Positions 61,301 to 64,000 of a DNA stretch of 64,000 nt are shown here, piece after piece (the first letter of the stretch is position 1; every line of letters starts with the position of its first letter). The notes below the pieces were generated by a model. It made no database searches and was not told the origin of the DNA. It saw nothing but the letters and a program-made list of their open reading frames with translations. This DNA is from Microbacterium kyungheense. Lineage in GTDB: Bacteria; Actinomycetota; Actinomycetes; Actinomycetales; Microbacteriaceae. The stretch lies in NCBI RefSeq assembly GCF_006783905.1, contig NZ_VFPE01000001.1, forward strand, positions 620,001 through 684,000, read 5' to 3'. The position numbers and the translations under genes were made by a program.

Positions 61301-64000
61301 AACGGCACCGCCTCGACCGCCGGCGCCCCCGAGAACGGCGCCGACTCCGGCGACGCCACGAACCCGGGCGGCGCGGCCGGCAACGGGGTGGACGCGGCGG
61401 TGGCCGCGGAGCGCGATCACGCTGACACGGTCTCGCTCGCGAGCGGCGGCGCGGGAACCGGCACCGCGGCAGCCCCGAGCGCCGAGACGTCGCAGGGCGG
61501 AGTGAACGCCGCTGCGGCCGTCGCACTCGTCATCGCCACCGTCGACGCGGGCGTCGACCTCGCGCCCGGCATCACGGTGACCGCCACCGGCCTCGTGCGG
61601 CTCGACACCGCCACCGACACAGATGTGGGCGTGCGGGCGGACGGATCGGCCTCGCAGGGCGCCGAAGCCACGATCGGCGCCGCGGTCGCACTCGCGTTCG
61701 TGGACGTCGACACAGCCGCCGTCGTACCGGCCGGCGTGACGATCGTCGCCGGACAGCTGACGATCGCCGCCCGCGCGCTCGCCGAGCCCGGCGATCCGGT
61801 GTCACGGCTCTCGGTGGAGTCGGTCGCCGGCGCCGGCGGGGGCAAGGTGTCGGTGGCCGGTTCCGTGGCGATCCTGGTCGCGACCCACGATGTCCGCGCC
61901 GCGCTCACCGGCACGGCGACCGTCGCAGGCGCCGTGGCGATCAGCGCCGCCAGCGCGGTGGTCGCGTCGGTCAAGGCGCTGCCGGCCGGGCAGGGCGTGA
62001 CGGATGCCGGCGACCTGGGCGTCGGCGCCTCGTTCGCGCTCGCCGCGGTGACCGCCGGCACGCTCGCCGAGCTGGCGGACGGCTCGGTCCTCAGCGGCGC
62101 GACGGACCTCACCGTGATGGCGGCCGGCGACCTCGAGGTGCGCAGCGAAGCCCGCATGGGAGCCGCGGGCGGCAAGGTCGCCGTGGCACCGGCAGTGGCG
62201 GTCACGCTCGCCACTCCGACCACCAGCGCCCGCATCGGCACCGCTGCGGCCGCGACCACCGTCAGCGGGGCGCTGTCGCTGTTCGCGTCGCAGCGCGCCG
62301 TCGCGGCGTCCACCGCCGGAGCGATCGTCGTCGGCGCCGGCACCGCCGGGGTCGGGGTCTCGCTGGCGCTGACGATCGCCGACGTCGCCGGTGGGGTCGA
62401 GCTCGCCCGCAGCATCGTCGCGGCCAGCGCCACCCTCGAGACGCGCATGCTGTCGACGACGACCTCGACGTCCTCGGCCTCGACGAGTGGCGCGCCCGAG
62501 AACGGTGCGGACTCGTCCGACCCGGCGAACCCGGGCGGCGCCGCCGGATCGGGCGTGGACGATGCCGTCGCCGCAGAGCGCGCGCATGCCGGCGCCACCT
62601 CCACCGCGCACGGCGGGGCGGGCACCGGAAGCGCCACGACGCCGAAGGCCGAGTCGTCGGCCGGCGGAGTGAACGCCGCGGCGGCGGTCGCGGTCACGCT
62701 GGCGACCGTCGGCAACCGCGTGCACCTCACACCGGGGGTGAGCCTCACCGCGACCGGAGCGGTGATCCTCCTCGCCCGCGCCGACACCGACGCGTCCTCG
62801 TCGGCGGACGGCTCGGCGTCGCAGGGCGCGGACGCCACGATCGGCGCCGCGGTCGCGATCACCCTCGCCACGGTTAGCAACATCTCCGAGCTCGGAGCGG
62901 GTGCCGCCATCGGGGCCGCGAGCCTGCAGGTGCGCGCCGACGCCTCCGCCCCGGGGGGAGACGACGTCTCGACCTTCGGCTCACGCTCGGTGGCGGGTGC
63001 CGGCGGTGGCAAGGTGTCGGTCGCAGGCTCGTTCGCCCTCGCGGTCGTCACGCACACCACCCGCGCGGCTCTCGCCGGCGCGGTGACGCTGGCCGCGGGC
63101 GACGCGACGGTGGTCGCCGGAAGCCGCACAGCCACGACGGCGACAGCGCTTCCCGCGGGTGCAGGCGTCACCGCCGCAGGCGACCTGGGCGTCGGCGCCT
63201 CGGTGGCGCTGGCCCTGGTGACGCAGTCCACCGCCGCGGAGCTGTCGGACGGCGGCACGCTGACCGGCGCACGCGATCTCACGCTCTCGGCCGACGGCCG
63301 CGGCGAGGCCGGTGCCGAAGCACGCATGGGTGCGCGCGGCGGCGACATCGCGCTGGCGCCCGCGGTCGCGGTGACCCTGTCGACCGTGTCGACGACCGCG
63401 CGTGTCGGCACCGGTGCGCTGCTGACGCTGGCCGGCTCGCTCATCGCCACGGCCACGCAGCGGGCGACGGCGACCACCATCGGATCGTCGCAGGTGCTCG
63501 CGGCGGGTGATGCCGGCATCGGGCTGTCTCTCGCGCTGACGATCGCGCAGCACGCGGTGACCGCGGTGCTCTCGCGCAGCGCCTCGGCCGCCGTGGCGGC
63601 GCAGCTGCAGGCGACGAGCGTGTCGACGTCGTCCTCGACCGCATCCGCGTCCGCGGCAGGCGCGCCCGAGAACTCCGGCGGCGGCACCGCCGGCACGGGC
63701 GTCGATCAGGCGGTCGAGAGCCAGCGCGCCCACGCGTCCAGCACGTCGACCGCGAACGGCGGAGCGGGCGCGGGCAGCACGGCCGCTCCCAGCGCGGCGT
63801 CGTCCCAGGGCGGCGTCAACGCCGCGGCGGCGGTCGCCGTGACCCTCGCCGACGTGCGCGCGGAATCCTCGCTCGCCGCGGGCGTCGTCCTGGCCTCCGC
63901 GGGAACGGTCAGCCTGGTCACCGGCGCGAACACCGATGCGTCCTCGTCGGCGGACGGCTCGGCGTCGCAGGGCTCCGACGCCACGATCGGCGCCGCCGTG
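55355..64000 (+). CDS. Giant secreted repeat protein (beta-helix/adhesin-like), C terminus outside window
   Basis: An uninterrupted frame of 2882 codons to the window end. ATG 55355 follows AGAAGGGG. A long basic N terminus (R-R-G-V-D-A-A near residue 20, G-R-R-R-T) precedes a Sec signal core A-V-V-A-L-V-A-T-S-L-V-V, with cleavage likely after A-A-A-A near residue 55. Residues about 60-350 are a Pro/Thr/Glu-rich stalk with the only two cysteines I noted (C132, C162). From about residue 360 come hundreds of short beta-strand motifs such as I-G-A-A-V-A-L-T-F-A and V-A-V-T-L-S, nearly all Ala, Gly, Thr, Val, Ser and Asp, as in parallel beta-helix surface proteins. No enzyme domain is seen. No anchor signal is visible because the end is missing. 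Confidence 0.9.
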   Translation, partial: MSRRSPVIGVSREHRRGVDAAVTGVHGRRRTAVVALVATSLVVSQLTWAFPAAAAPVAPALPPVAPAPAPLVFSPADLGEAPAPVPEIVPVEQPAPTTPVTVTPPRTRTTVTVVVVPPAAPPAPVSPFGPNCQQVSTGSTPAAGGGTTNSSTTSTSSTSLTCGPGTVNPGSIGSGPATPPTPTIPGLPTPPEPPDPPDPPVPPIPTPTPTPTPEPEPTPDPTPAPEASGGAMYGAPAMLDVRPFDANPGAGAEAAPDDAGSGAEHAAGSGAEHAADHAAPAADAPHPAPVEPQPAAPQAADPQSVEEPVAPEDESAPPAEDPGSAPTGDEPTTDPAPAATDPAVPAEAEEPAAEQAGPWQVSATGDVSVTIDGDDVVVVADGVTTRRAAASLTALTISSGGRVSLPASLSIAVTITAASALAVSGSGVAWNSDGAGGGSVGGIAFSGVGQLVAVGGGHVLRGPAADTTWQIDGARTGTVAGQRFSGFDVLQGAAGNSDDFVIAPSGRIGRIDGGAGGYDVLRFTGAHGAMTSRPTGSQSGTLVVGGSTIAYDGLEPVGPADVTDFDFADATDDDTIEVTPDAVNIGYILIRSLANAFESHSVRPLGSFLVKTTGKGATIRIVGLLTFHGVTFRFEATRVVVGAGTVLDTGAADITLIATATTTDDTPAVAEVIVTDAVIRGGNVTATATAVNTADPGATVGLAIGESVASALVQLAGTSRIEAQGAVTLASSSTATLVTTSTGTGADAAVDAAVAHATIDNAAVTRITDTASVLAGGAVSLSATTITTATTTADATAATAGAAIATTDATIRTTAVIDSAAPAGIVSGGPLTVVADSTHTLLTKATASPGGGTANGTSPSATTATASQPGGFASAPGGAIGVAGALAFSDLDHETVASVGGASPLAVTAGGAGVTVSAISSGSAATEADGSAVGGSAAGVGVAVSVNLANARTEARIGNAAFTAAGVTASATAAPRTPAEVNEYRAQSVSGAGGASMVGGAGALAVNIASFLTRAAILAGVTVNAPGTDLTFAATGDNDTIARALPGSLAGATTGIGASIALNIANDRAVAEIGDGAILTGASDLSLAATSTSPATAEAQGGVASAAAISTVMAVNISNVTTLARLGAGSPLTLTGGYTSTATQTAPVVTTATGNVSAEDGAAVSAVIALTFADHAVRSELARDLTAAAITLRATGMASSATTASASATGAPADGSPAAQTPAAQAGDARSWADGVAPAAGAAGDGTGGSGSTPIPTPSTPQGEVTVTAAFALTIHHLNADVSVSGIALVAPTVRLEALGNLSAASTATGSPATRGPPSGATIAAAVAITLADATVRAEVGPSASITADTLQLIAGIAPLNAAGASDASHRFTTTATAGQGSGGDLGVAGSVAISVVVLTSAAGLATGSSVTLTGADRSLTISASSAEQTTTSALLADGGAGTPTTGIGAAFALSSVDHHTRSAIGDGATVTGADDVNITASTADAATAVAQGSARGGDAAVAPFVAVTLSSVSTTAGVGSGTAIALTGALLVSAAQRASASTEARAATGTSAGTAVGLGLAITVSTHTVRATLGRSATVGGAVTLGAGSVSTSTSTASASAAGAPENPADSGDASNPGGAAGGGVDAAVAGARDHADGIATAAGGSGSGTAATPGAATSQGQINAAAAIAVTVVTATVEASILAGAVVAGGAVAITAGENTDAAADANGSASQGTDATIGAAVALTFATLTHRAAIAAGAGVTAPTTTLRATTVADGADTTSTTSARSVAGAGAGKVSVAGSLALAIVDRTTSASVDGSAGGGAVTISAEADATTTVAALPAGQGVTNAGDLGLGAAVALALVTIEVRAGVGDGGTLPGVASLTVLAKGTSTSITEARMGASGGGVAIVPAVAVTLSNVSTLARIGTGALLTASAAVQVAAVQTATAGSTAGAIVVGAADAGVGAAVALTFADHSTRAALARGVTAASVDLMAHSTSDATANGTASTAGAPENGADSGDATNPGGAAGNGVDAAVAAERDHADTVSLASGGAGTGTAAAPSAETSQGGVNAAAAVALVIATVDAGVDLAPGITVTATGLVRLDTATDTDVGVRADGSASQGAEATIGAAVALAFVDVDTAAVVPAGVTIVAGQLTIAARALAEPGDPVSRLSVESVAGAGGGKVSVAGSVAILVATHDVRAALTGTATVAGAVAISAASAVVASVKALPAGQGVTDAGDLGVGASFALAAVTAGTLAELADGSVLSGATDLTVMAAGDLEVRSEARMGAAGGKVAVAPAVAVTLATPTTSARIGTAAAATTVSGALSLFASQRAVAASTAGAIVVGAGTAGVGVSLALTIADVAGGVELARSIVAASATLETRMLSTTTSTSSASTSGAPENGADSSDPANPGGAAGSGVDDAVAAERAHAGATSTAHGGAGTGSATTPKAESSAGGVNAAAAVAVTLATVGNRVHLTPGVSLTATGAVILLARADTDASSSADGSASQGADATIGAAVAITLATVSNISELGAGAAIGAASLQVRADASAPGGDDVSTFGSRSVAGAGGGKVSVAGSFALAVVTHTTRAALAGAVTLAAGDATVVAGSRTATTATALPAGAGVTAAGDLGVGASVALALVTQSTAAELSDGGTLTGARDLTLSADGRGEAGAEARMGARGGDIALAPAVAVTLSTVSTTARVGTGALLTLAGSLIATATQRATATTIGSSQVLAAGDAGIGLSLALTIAQHAVTAVLSRSASAAVAAQLQATSVSTSSSTASASAAGAPENSGGGTAGTGVDQAVESQRAHASSTSTANGGAGAGSTAAPSAASSQGGVNAAAAVAVTLADVRAESSLAAGVVLASAGTVSLVTGANTDASSSADGSASQGSDATIGAAV
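58982..64000 (+). repeat. About 390-residue tandem super-repeats in the giant protein
   Basis: The marker G-A-P-E-N (or G-A-P-A-D in the first unit) recurs at 58982, 60164, 61322, 62489 and 63659, giving spacings of 394, 386, 389 and 390 residues. Within each of the last units the order of landmarks is the same: G-A-P-E-N, a G-G-A-A-G-x-G-V-D linker, G-S-A-S-Q-G, G-A-G-x-G-K-V-S-V-A-G-S, A-L-P-A-G-Q-G-V-T, E-A-R-M-G-A and V-A-V-T-L-S. Repeats have drifted at the DNA level, so they are old or under selection. Confidence 0.85.

Overview
The window is a very GC-rich (about 70 percent by eye), gene-dense chromosomal segment of an actinobacterium. Frequent GTG starts, many 1-8 base ATGA/GTGA overlaps, the PspC/kinase and actinobacterial-type PcrA genes, and the abundant GGATGCCG/CGGCATCC words suggest Microbacteriaceae, most likely Microbacterium. 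This is an inference from style, not a database match. I see no tRNA, rRNA, CRISPR array, transposase or integrase.

Layout. (1) 1-7767: a tight operon for uptake and salvage of cell-wall amino sugars: ABC transporter, GH3 N-acetylhexosaminidase, AnmK, BadF-type amino-sugar kinase, MurQ and an RpiR regulator. (2) 8001-13828: a lipoprotein, YccF, and a divergent PspC envelope-stress unit (PspC membrane protein against a PspC-containing histidine kinase and its LuxR-type response regulator). (3) 13983-24570: PcrA helicase, an ECF sigma / membrane protein / secreted I36-type inhibitor operon, a MerR regulator divergent from a membrane protein, an SseB-like protein, and separate LigD-type polymerase and ATP-dependent DNA ligase genes. 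(4) 24830-28022: a 976-residue AAA/LuxR regulator and a small protein. (5) 28241-50515: a catabolic island: SDRs, TetR regulators, quinone oxidoreductase, a complete branched-chain-type ABC transporter, acyl-CoA ligase, two acyl-CoA dehydrogenases, an APH-type kinase, thioesterase, thiolase, MaoC hydratase, alcohol dehydrogenase and a class VIII-type esterase. (6) 50540-55149: TetR, a FAD/Rieske oxidoreductase, and sucCD. (7) 55355 to the end: an 8.6-kb open frame for a giant secreted repeat protein that runs off the window.

The most interesting structure is in region 5. Four near-identical 20-bp dyads (consensus close to AAACCGACCNNCCGGTATGT) sit in the promoters of four transcription units (28275, 31983, 41235, and the divergent 49186/49358 pair). 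They tie the island into one regulon, probably under the TetR protein at 29061. The kinase / acyl-CoA dehydrogenase / CoA ligase operon resembles the logic of 4-hydroxyacyl-CoA (levulinate-type) catabolism. A second palindrome, GCAACA-N10-TGTTGC, controls the divergent TetR/thioesterase and acyl-CoA dehydrogenase genes.

At least eight long intergenic hairpins of about 67-95 nt also occur between genes. Three share one sequence family and two share another, which looks like a set of dispersed non-coding hairpin elements. Several housekeeping genes (at 20041, 21458 and 45236) have a TANNNT box exactly 6 nt before the start codon, which suggests leaderless transcripts.
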